Part shown: positions 1 through 7,433 of the stretch, piece by piece
How positions within the stretch are numbered: position 1 is the stretch's first letter
How the letters are laid out: every line of letters starts with the position of its first letter
Source of the DNA: Lutispora sp041687175
GTDB taxonomy: Bacteria > Bacillota > Clostridia > Lutisporales > Lutisporaceae
NCBI RefSeq assembly: GCF_041687175.1
Contig: NZ_JAWLCK010000046.1
Location: 1-21,231 of the forward strand
Direction: 5' to 3'
DNA: 21,231 bases
The notes under the pieces: generated by a model
The model's database searches: none
What the model was told of the DNA's origin: nothing
What the model saw: the letters and a program-made list of their open reading frames with translations, nothing else
Position numbers and translations under genes: made by a program

Positions 1-3
1 AAA

Positions 4-19
4 CTAACAATATTGTTAG
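4..19. repeat. 16-nt perfect palindrome after response regulator gene
   Basis: The sequence CTAACAATATTGTTAG is self-complementary. On the minus strand it follows the response-regulator stop by about 23 nt and is followed by TTT at the window edge, so it could be a weak terminator (6-bp stem, 4-nt loop) or a protein site. The left edge cuts off the context that would decide. Confidence 0.3.
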
Positions 20-42
20 AAAATTAGGAAACTTTGTACAAG

Positions 43-945
43 CTAAAAGGGGTTTTCATATTCTTCCAACATCACCAGAAGCCTTCTGATGAATGTTTTT
101 ACATTGACTTTGCCACCTGTTTTGCTCTTGCCTCTTATATAATCCATTTCATTCTTTATTTCTATATAATCAAATAAAGAGGAACTATAAAGCATAAACT
201 TTTCATTTGCAAAATCCTCAATACCTAAGGTAGCCACATTTTTCATTGCTTTAGACACTGCTCTTCTTATCCTCATTTCAATGGCTTTACTATCCATATT
301 AATATTTTTAGAATCATAAGGACTTCTTTCAATTACTATTCTAAACAAGTCAGAAAGTTGCATCTCTTCGAGCTCATTGTTTAATTCTCTGTCCTTGATA
401 AAAACTAAACAAATTTTTACAATATCTTTACTACCTAGTTCTCCTATAATACCAATATCAGATAAGATTTGATTCAGTAGCTTTTTGTATCTATCTATAT
501 TGCTGTTTTCACTAGAATACTCATCCTTCTTCAATTGAAGAGCTGCTGATTCAATTGTCTGAAATGTTCTTCTGAGAGTTATATATTCTTTTACCCTCTT
601 TATAACATTTACAACTTCTATGACATTAATTGGTTTATTAATAAAGAACTCAATACCGTTTTCGTAAGCTTTACCTATAATATCCTTAGAGCTGACCTGA
701 GATAGCATAATGAAGACAGTTTTTATATCTAAGGACTTTATTTTTTTTACAATTGTAATGCCATCTTTCATAGGCAGCAGCAAATCAATTATAACAATAT
801 CAGGCCTATGAGTTATTATCATTTCCTCTCCTGCAGCTCCATTATCTGCTTCTCCTATAATTTCACCTAAATCGTATTGCTCAATTATTTTCATCAAAAC
901 ACTTCTAATGCTTCTATCATCATCTATGACTATAAAGCTATGCAT
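43..945 (-). CDS. Response regulator with YcbB/GlnL-type output domain
   Basis: Cytoplasmic two-component response regulator of 300 residues. The receiver domain covers about residues 1-120, with the acidic pair D9/D10, phospho-acceptor D54 in VIIDLLLP, S82 and K104 in FINKP. After a linker, the C-terminal half (about 155-300) resembles the YcbB domain of Bacillus GlnL, a DNA-binding output unlike the common OmpR or NarL types. The start codon is 4 nt past the kinase stop, with GGGAGG inside the end of the kinase gene, so the two are translationally linked. In B. subtilis the GlnK-GlnL pair controls glutamine use (glsA-glnT), but no glutaminase or glutamine transporter is visible here, so the target is unknown. 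The family call is firm and the function is not. Confidence 0.8.
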   Translation of the reverse strand: MHSFIVIDDDRSIRSVLMKIIEQYDLGEIIGEADNGAAGEEMIITHRPDIVIIDLLLPMKDGITIVKKIKSLDIKTVFIMLSQVSSKDIIGKAYENGIEFFINKPINVIEVVNVIKRVKEYITLRRTFQTIESAALQLKKDEYSSENSNIDRYKKLLNQILSDIGIIGELGSKDIVKICLVFIKDRELNNELEEMQLSDLFRIVIERSPYDSKNINMDSKAIEMRIRRAVSKAMKNVATLGIEDFANEKFMLYSSSLFDYIEIKNEMDYIRGKSKTGGKVNVKTFIRRLLVMLEEYENPF

Positions 946-949
946 TGAA

Positions 950-2233
950 CTACCTCCCGCTTATTATATCTTTCTTTGAAAAAGTAAGTATAAATTCCTT
1001 TTCCTCTGAGCCCTGAGAACTAACTCTTATAAAACCATTTAAATATTCTGTCAGCATCTTCACATGGGCAAGTCCGAGACCTGTCGATACCAGACCTGTA
1101 TTAGGATCATATTTAGAAGTATAGCCAGGCTCAAAAATCAATTCTTTTGCTTCTTCAGGTATTTCTTTTCCATTATCAACAACTCTGAAAATTACTTTAT
1201 CATCGTCCAATTCGCTAATAACATTTACATATGAATTATCATGAATACAAGCTTCAATTGAATTCTGAATAAGATTGTTCAAAATAGAGATTATTATAAA
1301 GTACTTATCTGTATCATAATCATCTTTTACTTTGAATGATAGATTGACATCCTTATTAAGCCCCTCCAGATAGCGGGCAAATAAGCCTTGTATAATGTTG
1401 AAAATTTCGCTGATTCTCATTGTATTGCTCGTTTCTCTTGCAGGGAGTATTTTTTCCATGCTGAGCACTATTCTATTATAGTCTTTTTTAATCTCATGTA
1501 TCTGTATAGACAATTCCAAAGAGTCGGATTTGATTTGCTCTATGTCTTCTTTAAGCAAAATGTTTGTATCATTTAGTTTGTTATAAATTCCATAGCTTTT
1601 GCCCATTGCATTTTCTATATCTTGCATAGACTTTTTTAAGAAAAATATTTCTGATTTCATCTTGGCTGTGATAAGGAGAAGATCATGGTACCTCCTTTGA
1701 TGTTCTTCTTTGGTTATAATAAGGTTATATGATTTTATTATCCAATATAAGCATAGAATTATAGTTGATCTAATTATAGCTGTAATTACCACTGTTTTTA
1801 ATATAGGTTCGAAAGGATTTGAAATAAAATGATTTCTAAGTATTAACTCTAAAAAATTTGATGCTATATCCGCAAATATTAAAACTAATAGGAATTGGAG
1901 AGGCTTGTCTGCATGAGCTCTAAATTTAAGTCGGTCAATAGTTATACCATAACAGATATAGAAAAAAGACGACGGTATATGTCTATAAAGCGCAGCTTCA
2001 AAACCAAGTCTTTGGAGCGATACATCTATAACTACTCTGGTAATCACTACGAATACTGCAACTGCCACAGCTGTATCAGCAATGGTCAGATTTCTGAAGT
2101 ACAATAATAGAAATGGAAACAATATTACTGCTATAGTTATTCTGAACTCTGTGCCAAAAGGATAAAAATTAATTTGTCCTAATATAGCAGTGAAAACAGC
2201 TACAAGGAGCATCTCTTTCATATTTTTACTCAT
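950..2233 (-). CDS. Membrane sensor histidine kinase (GlnK/YcbA-like)
   Basis: Partner kinase of the adjacent response regulator. The N-terminal half (to about residue 165) is hydrophobic with roughly five or six membrane segments. A charged, probably coiled-coil stretch (about 175-245) leads to the phospho-acceptor region IHEIKKDYNRI (His near residue 246), which resembles the H-box of the GlnK/SpoOB-like kinases. The C-terminal HATPase_c domain has an N-box (NNLIQNSIEA), a G1 box (VDNGKEIP) and a G2 box (STGLGLAHVK). There is no obvious extracellular sensor domain, so signal sensing is probably in or at the membrane. I chose ATG at 2233: an upstream GTG at 2242 is in frame, but AGGA at 2244-2247 lies 10 nt before the ATG and only 1 nt before the GTG. 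The product is 427 residues. The signal is unknown. Confidence 0.8.
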   Translation of the reverse strand: MSKNMKEMLLVAVFTAILGQINFYPFGTEFRITIAVILFPFLLLYFRNLTIADTAVAVAVFVVITRVVIDVSLQRLGFEAALYRHIPSSFFYICYGITIDRLKFRAHADKPLQFLLVLIFADIASNFLELILRNHFISNPFEPILKTVVITAIIRSTIILCLYWIIKSYNLIITKEEHQRRYHDLLLITAKMKSEIFFLKKSMQDIENAMGKSYGIYNKLNDTNILLKEDIEQIKSDSLELSIQIHEIKKDYNRIVLSMEKILPARETSNTMRISEIFNIIQGLFARYLEGLNKDVNLSFKVKDDYDTDKYFIIISILNNLIQNSIEACIHDNSYVNVISELDDDKVIFRVVDNGKEIPEEAKELIFEPGYTSKYDPNTGLVSTGLGLAHVKMLTEYLNGFIRVSSQGSEEKEFILTFSKKDIISGR

Positions 2234-2301
2234 AATGCGCACATCCTAAAGCATATTCTTATTCTTATTTTATTATTGTCAGACTCTTTTGTAAAATCTT
2301 T

Positions 2302-2330
2302 ATTATAATTATACTTCAAAAACAGGACAA
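2302..2330 (-). promoter_or_regulatory. Sigma-A-type promoter of the two-component operon
   Basis: On the minus strand TTGTCC (2325-2330) and TATAAT (2302-2307) are separated by exactly 17 nt. This predicts a start near 2295 and a leader of about 60 nt before the kinase ATG. It lies in the divergent gap facing the P60 gene. Inferred from consensus match only. Confidence 0.55.
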
Positions 2331-2400
2331 ACTGTTGTATAATTTAATATATAATACTTCCTTGTATTATTTTTCAAAAAAACAATTCGGGGGTGTCGAT

Positions 2401-3354
2401 TTGTACGGTTGGTTTAGAACTGTTGTATTTTTTATTGCCATTTTTGCCTTTTTATTGTTTGTACCAACATATCTATACGCTGACTTAGGAGATACTGTTT
2501 TGAAATATAAAATGACAAGTCCCGATGTCCTCGAACTTCAAGAAAAACTCTCAAAACTAGGATTCTTTGAAGGTAATGAATTTACAAATTATTTTGGAGA
2601 TAAAACCAAACAGGCCGTTTTAGATTTTCAAAAATCTATTGATATAAAGGTTGATGGAATTGTAGGTAAGGAAACAGCAAAGTACATAAACATGAAAATT
2701 CAACAACTTATTCTTTTTGAAAAAACAAATAGGACATTGCAATTAGGCGATCATGGAGATATTGTAGCAGACCTTCAAAAAAAGCTCACAAATCTAGGTT
2801 TTTATGAAGGGGAAATAAATGGTGCATATGATGAGTTGACAAAAACATCCATAGAAAAGTTTCAGACAGACCAGGGTTTAGAAGCTACTGGTATTGCAGA
2901 ACAGCAAACCCTAATAAAACTGTATACAGCCTATGATAGATATGAGGCTGATAGAGCTGCTTTGAGCAGGAGGACAGCAGGTAAACAAATAGTTGATTAT
3001 GCAAAGCAATACTTAGGAGTTAAATATAAGTGGGCAGGAAGCACTCCCAAAGGGTTTGATTGCTCAGGCTTTACACAATACATATTTAAGAGTTTTGGAG
3101 TTAATTTAGAACATAGTGCAAGTTCCCAGTTTAATTCAGGAGAAAAAATTTCAAAAGAAAATTTAGAACCCGGAGATTTGGTGTTCTTCAGTACATATAA
3201 AAAAGGCCCAAGTCATGTAGGCATATATGTTGGGTCCAACCAATTTATACATGCCAGCTCAGGCAGTAAAAAAATTATGATTACAAGTTTAAATTCCAGC
3301 TATTATTTGCGTAGATATTTAGGTGCTAGAAGATACAATGTTAAGCCGAAATAA
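2401..3354 (+). CDS. Secreted NlpC/P60 endopeptidase with two peptidoglycan-binding domains
   Basis: Cell-wall hydrolase, likely a gamma-D-glutamyl-diamino acid endopeptidase acting outside the membrane. I chose the TTG at 2401: GGGGG at 2389-2393 is 7 nt upstream, and the protein then opens with a classic signal peptide (MYGWFRTVVFFIAIFAFLLF), with cleavage plausible after LYA near residue 27. An upstream in-frame TTG at 2335 has no ribosome site. Two PG_binding_1 repeats follow (about 38-98 and 113-175), each with the LQ..L..LGF.EG pattern. The C-terminal NlpC/P60 domain has the catalytic Cys in GFDCSGF (C221) and His residues in PSHVGIYVG (H272) and FIHASSG (H284). Product 317 residues. 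It is the only clear plus-strand gene here and is divergent from the two-component operon. Substrate specificity within the family is not proven. Confidence 0.9.
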   Translation: MYGWFRTVVFFIAIFAFLLFVPTYLYADLGDTVLKYKMTSPDVLELQEKLSKLGFFEGNEFTNYFGDKTKQAVLDFQKSIDIKVDGIVGKETAKYINMKIQQLILFEKTNRTLQLGDHGDIVADLQKKLTNLGFYEGEINGAYDELTKTSIEKFQTDQGLEATGIAEQQTLIKLYTAYDRYEADRAALSRRTAGKQIVDYAKQYLGVKYKWAGSTPKGFDCSGFTQYIFKSFGVNLEHSASSQFNSGEKISKENLEPGDLVFFSTYKKGPSHVGIYVGSNQFIHASSGSKKIMITSLNSSYYLRRYLGARRYNVKPK

Positions 3355-3385
3355 AGGATGGGACTAAAACCATCCTTTATTTTTT
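3351..3385. terminator. Rho-independent terminator between convergent genes
   Basis: An 11-bp perfect stem (3351-3361 with 3370-3380) with an 8-nt loop is followed by TTTTT on the plus strand, ending the P60 transcript. The stem includes the stop codons of both the P60 gene (plus) and the MocR gene (minus), so it probably serves both directions. The minus-strand U-tract is poorer. Confidence 0.85.
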
Positions 3386-4819
3386 CATCTCTTCAATTTT
3401 AGAACCAATAACACTTATTCCTATTTCCATATCCTCATCCCTTACTCTCGAAAATCCTAATCTAAAGGAATCTCTACCCTCATTGTTTATATGGAAAATA
3501 TCACCCGGTGTGAATATGACATTATGTTTTATACATTCTTCTAATAACTGTCTAGAATCTATGCCTTCATGTTTTATAAAAACATGCAATCCTCCATCAC
3601 CATAGAGTTTAGCATCTGGAATGTACTTTCTTACAGCAGCTACTACTTTTTCATATTTTTGCTTGTAAACCCTTCTTACTTTCTTTATATACTTTTCAAA
3701 ATAACCTTCTTTAAAGAATTGATACATAACAGCCTGGTCCATAAATGAAGTGTGAATGTTCCTACTCCTCTTTACACTCTCGAGGTAATCTATAAGATAT
3801 CTGTCTCCAAAAATCCAGCCGATTCTTAGGCCAGGAAAAAGTACTTTAGAAAAGCTTCCAATATATATGACACCATTGCCTTCACCACCTATTGCTGCAA
3901 CTGGTGCTATGTGAGATCCGAAATATCTCAACTCTTCATTAAATCCATTCTCAATAATGGGAATACTGTAGTTCATTATTGTTTGAAATAGTTTCATTCT
4001 CTTTTCCCAAGGCATTGTTATACCTGTTGGATTATGATAGGAAGGGGTTATATAAGCCAATTTAATCTTATTGCTTTGTATAATCTTTTCTACATCTTCC
4101 AGGCTTATTCCATCATCCTCCATCGGTGCACCACATACGTTAAGCTTTTTTAGCCTCATTATCTTCAATGCTGTATTGTGAGTAGGGTTTTCACAAAGTA
4201 TATAATCTCCTTCATTCGTTAAAGATGATATAAGAATCTCAAATGCCTCTGTAAACCCATTGGTTATAAGTATGTTTTTCCCTTTCGTATTTACTCCCTT
4301 GCTCTCCATATACTCCATAAGGAAATCAATAAATGGCTTATATCCCTGTGCGTAACCATAGTTCAGTATTTTATAGCTTTCAAAGGAAATAATATTCATA
4401 AAGGCTCTTTTGAAATCCTCCATTGGAAATAATTCGGGATCTGGCGAAATGCTGCTCATAGGAATCATGCCCTTTTCCCAAGATGCCTCATGCTTAACAA
4501 TATCTAATTCTCTCGCTTCTATTGCATATTTGTTTATTCTTGTAGTCCAATCAGTAGACCAGCCTGGATTTGTGCTTACATTGACATCAGAAACAAAGGC
4601 TCCCTTGCCTTCAATTATGTTTATAAAACCGTCATCAACCAAGGACTCATAAGCAGAAATTATTGTGTTTCTGCTTACATTTAATGCTGAAGAAAGTTCT
4701 CTAGTAGAAGGTAACCTTTCACCTTTTTGCAGCATCCCCTTGGCAATCATGGTTCTGAAATAATTTTTTATTTGAATATATATAGGTTGACTCTTATCCA
4801 GTTCGATATTGTGAAACAT
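3377..4819 (-). CDS. MocR-family regulator (GntR wHTH + aminotransferase-like domain)
   Basis: Transcription factor of 480 residues. It has an N-terminal GntR winged helix (about 10-80; RLPSTRELSSALNVSRNTI is the HTH core), a linker, and a fold-type I aminotransferase-like domain (about 115-480). PLP-binding features are YHNPTG (N263) and the Schiff-base lysine K325 in GSFSKVLFPGLRIGW. The residue that normally pairs with the PLP ring nitrogen is changed: IIENGF has N291 where relatives have Asp (EDGF or EDNPY), so catalysis is doubtful and a ligand-sensing role more likely. GAGGTGAAAAA precedes the ATG. Its neighbour is D-Ala-D-Ala ligase. A MocR protein, DdlR of Brevibacillus, is known to control ddl, so a similar role is plausible but unproven. 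Confidence 0.9.
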   Translation of the reverse strand: MFHNIELDKSQPIYIQIKNYFRTMIAKGMLQKGERLPSTRELSSALNVSRNTIISAYESLVDDGFINIIEGKGAFVSDVNVSTNPGWSTDWTTRINKYAIEARELDIVKHEASWEKGMIPMSSISPDPELFPMEDFKRAFMNIISFESYKILNYGYAQGYKPFIDFLMEYMESKGVNTKGKNILITNGFTEAFEILISSLTNEGDYILCENPTHNTALKIMRLKKLNVCGAPMEDDGISLEDVEKIIQSNKIKLAYITPSYHNPTGITMPWEKRMKLFQTIMNYSIPIIENGFNEELRYFGSHIAPVAAIGGEGNGVIYIGSFSKVLFPGLRIGWIFGDRYLIDYLESVKRSRNIHTSFMDQAVMYQFFKEGYFEKYIKKVRRVYKQKYEKVVAAVRKYIPDAKLYGDGGLHVFIKHEGIDSRQLLEECIKHNVIFTPGDIFHINNEGRDSFRLGFSRVRDEDMEIGISVIGSKIEEMKK

Positions 4820-4830
4820 TTTTTCACCTC

Positions 4831-4867
4831 AAAAAAAAATGGTAATAGCAATTCTATTACCATTTTT
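4831..4867 (-). terminator. 14-bp perfect palindrome: ddl terminator, possibly also mocR operator
   Basis: Arms 4835-4848 and 4854-4867 pair perfectly (core GGTAATAG / CTATTACC) around a 5-nt loop. Read leftward they are followed by nine U residues, a strong intrinsic terminator 29 nt past the ddl stop. The structure ends only 15 nt before the mocR start codon, and its upstream arm overlaps the predicted mocR -10 box, so it may also bind a regulator. Confidence 0.8.
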
Positions 4868-4883
4868 ACATATTTATAGTCAA
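4854..4883 (-). promoter_or_regulatory. Candidate promoter of the MocR gene
   Basis: TTGACT (4878-4883) and TAATAG (4854-4859) are 18 nt apart on the minus strand; GGTAAT at a 16-nt spacing is an alternative. A transcript starting near 4847 would carry only one arm of the palindrome and so would not form the terminator hairpin, allowing mocR expression behind the ddl terminator. Consensus-based inference. Confidence 0.45.
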
Positions 4884-4895
4884 AAATAAAGGATA

Positions 4896-5798
4896 TCAGC
4901 TTCTTTCTTTTATAGAAAGCTCCACTATTCTATCTAATAACTCCGAAAAACTTAAACCATAGGCCTTTGCACTCTTTGGAAATAAACTGTTTTTAGTAAG
5001 TCCAGGCAAGGTGTTTATCTCCAACACATATATATCATCTTCTCCAATTATTATATCAACCCTGGCATACACACTGCACTTAAGCTGTCTCCAACATTTA
5101 AGAACTGCCTCCTCTACTTTTTCTTTAATAGGTGAATCTAATTCAATGATTATCTCATCAGCTCCGCCATCTGCATATTTTGATGTATAATCAAAGAAAT
5201 GGGATTTTGGCTTTATAGCTATAACTGGAAGAAGCTCTCCATCCATTACACAGCATGTTATTTCTTCACCCTTTATATACTTTTCTATCATAACTTCTCG
5301 ATCCCATTTCAAAGCTTCAGTTACAGCTTCTTTTATGTCCTCTTCACTCTTTATTATCGATGTGGCAACACTGGATCCTCCACTATTAGGCTTTACAACT
5401 ACTGGATATCCAATTTCAGCAATCTTTCTCAAATCTAACTCATCAATACTGTTTATTATAAGCCATTCTGCTGTATTCACTTCCGCAGTCTTTAATATGC
5501 TCTTGGTAATGCTCTTATCCATGCATATTCCGCTGGCCAAAGGATTACAGCCTGAATAGGGTATGTTCAATGTTTCCAAAACTGCCTGAACTATACCATC
5601 CTCTCCAAACTTGCCATGTAAAGCTATAAATGCAAAGTCAATATCTTTTGTTTTTTCAATTATGTCTTCTTTTTTATCAATGATTATTGGTACTACCTCA
5701 TATTTATTTTTATCCAGATTGCTTACTATCTCTCTCCCTGTGTTTAACGATACTTCTCTTTCTGAAGATATACCACCCATGATTACTCCAATTCTCAT
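4896..5798 (-). CDS. ddl: D-alanine--D-alanine ligase
   Basis: Cytoplasmic ATP-grasp enzyme that joins two D-alanines for peptidoglycan precursors. The N-terminal domain starts MRIGVIMGGISSEREVSLNTG (Glu and Ser of the first D-Ala site). HGKFGEDG and the P-loop-like GGSSVATS follow, then the omega-loop motif YTSKYADGG (the Tyr is typical of D-Ala-D-Ala rather than D-Ala-D-Lac ligases), and a C-terminal metal site in ARVDIIIGEDDIYVLEINTLPGLT. I start at ATG 5798: GGATGG lies about 8 nt upstream, while the in-frame ATG at 5813 has no ribosome site and adds an atypical MDGVF. Product 300 residues, normal for the family. It sits between the DppA gene and the MocR regulator and ends in a strong terminator. 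Confidence 0.95.
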   Translation of the reverse strand: MRIGVIMGGISSEREVSLNTGREIVSNLDKNKYEVVPIIIDKKEDIIEKTKDIDFAFIALHGKFGEDGIVQAVLETLNIPYSGCNPLASGICMDKSITKSILKTAEVNTAEWLIINSIDELDLRKIAEIGYPVVVKPNSGGSSVATSIIKSEEDIKEAVTEALKWDREVMIEKYIKGEEITCCVMDGELLPVIAIKPKSHFFDYTSKYADGGADEIIIELDSPIKEKVEEAVLKCWRQLKCSVYARVDIIIGEDDIYVLEINTLPGLTKNSLFPKSAKAYGLSFSELLDRIVELSIKERS

Positions 5799-5824
5799 AA
5801 AAACACCATCCATTTATATCATTA

Positions 5825-5864
5825 AAATAGTCTGCTATCATTTTAGCATGACAACAGACTATTT
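5825..5864 (-). repeat. Inverted repeat in the dppA-ddl gap
   Basis: Ten-bp perfect outer arms (5825-5834 and 5855-5864, AAATAGTCTG / CAGACTATTT) enclose an imperfectly paired 20-nt centre. On the minus strand it lies between the dppA stop and the ddl start. Only a short A/T run follows it, so it would be a weak terminator. The centre also contains TGCTAAAAT on the minus strand, an extended -10 match that could start ddl transcription, so an operator role is possible. Nothing else is evident in this gap. Confidence 0.5.
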
Positions 5865-5911
5865 ATTAGAACCACATCAATAGTTTTTTACATTGTAACT
5901 GGTATGGTTGT

Positions 5912-6709
5912 TTATAATACAAAGCTTACCATCCTGAGAACTTCAAAATAATCATCAGTTTCAAACAACACTGTATTGCTGTTTAACTTTTTCATGCCCG
6001 GATAGAATGATATTTTATGAGCATAAGTATGTTCCTTGAAGCAAATCTCTACACTAAAATGTTTAGGTAAAGTTATCTTAGCTTTCTCCAAATCTTGCTT
6101 TAATGCTTTTTCCGCATTTTCTTTAATAAGCTTTAATGCTTTTGTTGTAGATAGGCAGGCTGCTGATGAACCTACACCATCCTTTACTGCTACTGTATAT
6201 AATCCAGGATGAAGCTTTTTTCCATCTTCACATAACATTTTATCTCCTGATAAAAATACCGTAGGCACGCCTTCCAATGCAGCAGCATAGCTATAGAGCA
6301 TAAATTCGCTGCAATATTCTCCATTCATCTTTATATACAAGGGTTTACCACTCATGGTGTGGGATAGAGGATTACCTTCTTTTCCTGCAGCGCTGTGATA
6401 GCCTATAAACATAGCTGCATCGAAACTGCCATCGATGCCAAATGCCATAGAATATGGGTGACCTGACCAACCTCTTATCAAAGTTGCACATTCGGGCAGT
6501 TTTGTAATATCTATATTAGCAGCAGTTTCATGTGCATCCTTTATAACTATCTCATCTGCTCCTGCATTAATAGCACCTTCGCAAGCTGCTACAACTTCCC
6601 TTGTCATTTGCTCAGCATAGAAACTGTAAAATTTCTTTTCATAATCACACTCATCCCATCTGATAGTTGGAGTAGTACCCTCCATATCAGCACTAATAAA
6701 TACCTTCAT
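5912..6709 (-). CDS. dppA: D-aminopeptidase, DppA family (peptidase M55)
   Basis: Zinc-dependent aminopeptidase of the M55 family; characterised B. subtilis DppA releases D-Ala from D-Ala-containing peptides. The metal-site pattern is intact: SADMEG (D8, E10), DAHE (H60), GYHS (H105), plus SHTMSG (H117) and E135 in the NGEYCSEF region that aligns with the family's last glutamate ligand. The protein has 265 residues, slightly short compared with B. subtilis DppA because it ends at VLRMVSFVL without the usual last helix; no frameshift is obvious. GGAGGCAGAAATC precedes the ATG. It is the last gene of the Mpv17-like / P1 peptidase / racemase cluster, 24 nt after the racemase. Family firm; the D-specific substrate is inferred. 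Confidence 0.88.
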   Translation of the reverse strand: MKVFISADMEGTTPTIRWDECDYEKKFYSFYAEQMTREVVAACEGAINAGADEIVIKDAHETAANIDITKLPECATLIRGWSGHPYSMAFGIDGSFDAAMFIGYHSAAGKEGNPLSHTMSGKPLYIKMNGEYCSEFMLYSYAAALEGVPTVFLSGDKMLCEDGKKLHPGLYTVAVKDGVGSSAACLSTTKALKLIKENAEKALKQDLEKAKITLPKHFSVEICFKEHTYAHKISFYPGMKKLNSNTVLFETDDYFEVLRMVSFVL

Positions 6710-6733
6710 GATTTCTGCCTCCTCTGTAATTAT

Positions 6734-7432
6734 TTATTTCTTATCTATAAACTCTTGAGCAATCTCAACACATCGCTTTGCGAGTATTGATACTGGGTCA
6801 ACACACTCGTTTCTTACGCCTATCTTATCAGCTAAGAGCGGCAATTCAGTACACCCTAATATAATAGGTATTTCTTTATTAGGCATATATTTTTCTACAT
6901 AATTTTGAAAGGTTTCTAGACTAACATCAAATTTACCTGACTTAACAGCATATATCCACTCCATAACAATTCTGATATCTTCTTCATCAGGTTCTATAAT
7001 ATTTAAATCAAATTCCCTAAATACTTTTTTATATATTCCTCCCTTATATGTGCCTGCAGTAGCAAGAAGCAGATAATTTTCCTCGCCAGGTTTAGACATC
7101 TTTAAATAAGCTGCAGTCTCTCTAATCATATGGAGGACTGTTGCCTTAGTATATTTTATAATATCATCATAAAAATAATGGGCTGTATTGCAAGGTATGA
7201 TTATATAATCTGCTCCCATCATCTCCAACTTGATTGCCGATCTTATCATTTCAATTCTTGGGTCTTCACCATCTCCACAGATGAACTTTGTTCTATCAGG
7301 TATTTTTGAATTGCCGTCTATGATAATGTGCAAATGTTCCTGATCGCAGGTTGCCGGAGTAAGCTGAATTATCTTATTATATATATCACAGGTCGCCGCC
7401 GGTCCCATGCCTCCCATAATTCCAAGAATCAT
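6734..7432 (-). CDS. Aspartate/glutamate racemase family protein
   Basis: Cofactor-independent amino acid racemase of 232 residues. It opens with GIMGGMGPAAT, typical of the aspartate racemase/YgeA branch, and has the two catalytic cysteines in PCNTAHYF (C81) and GCTELPLL (C194). These relatives interconvert L- and D-Asp, Glu or other amino acids; hydantoin racemases belong to the same superfamily, so the substrate is not certain. The start ATG is 1 nt after the P1 peptidase stop with GAGGTGA as ribosome site, so the two are co-translated. It lies between two peptidases that can act on D-residues, which suggests it converts released D-acidic residues to L-forms or the reverse (inference). Confidence 0.88.
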   Translation of the reverse strand: MILGIMGGMGPAATCDIYNKIIQLTPATCDQEHLHIIIDGNSKIPDRTKFICGDGEDPRIEMIRSAIKLEMMGADYIIIPCNTAHYFYDDIIKYTKATVLHMIRETAAYLKMSKPGEENYLLLATAGTYKGGIYKKVFREFDLNIIEPDEEDIRIVMEWIYAVKSGKFDVSLETFQNYVEKYMPNKEIPIILGCTELPLLADKIGVRNECVDPVSILAKRCVEIAQEFIDKK

Positions 7433-7433
7433 T

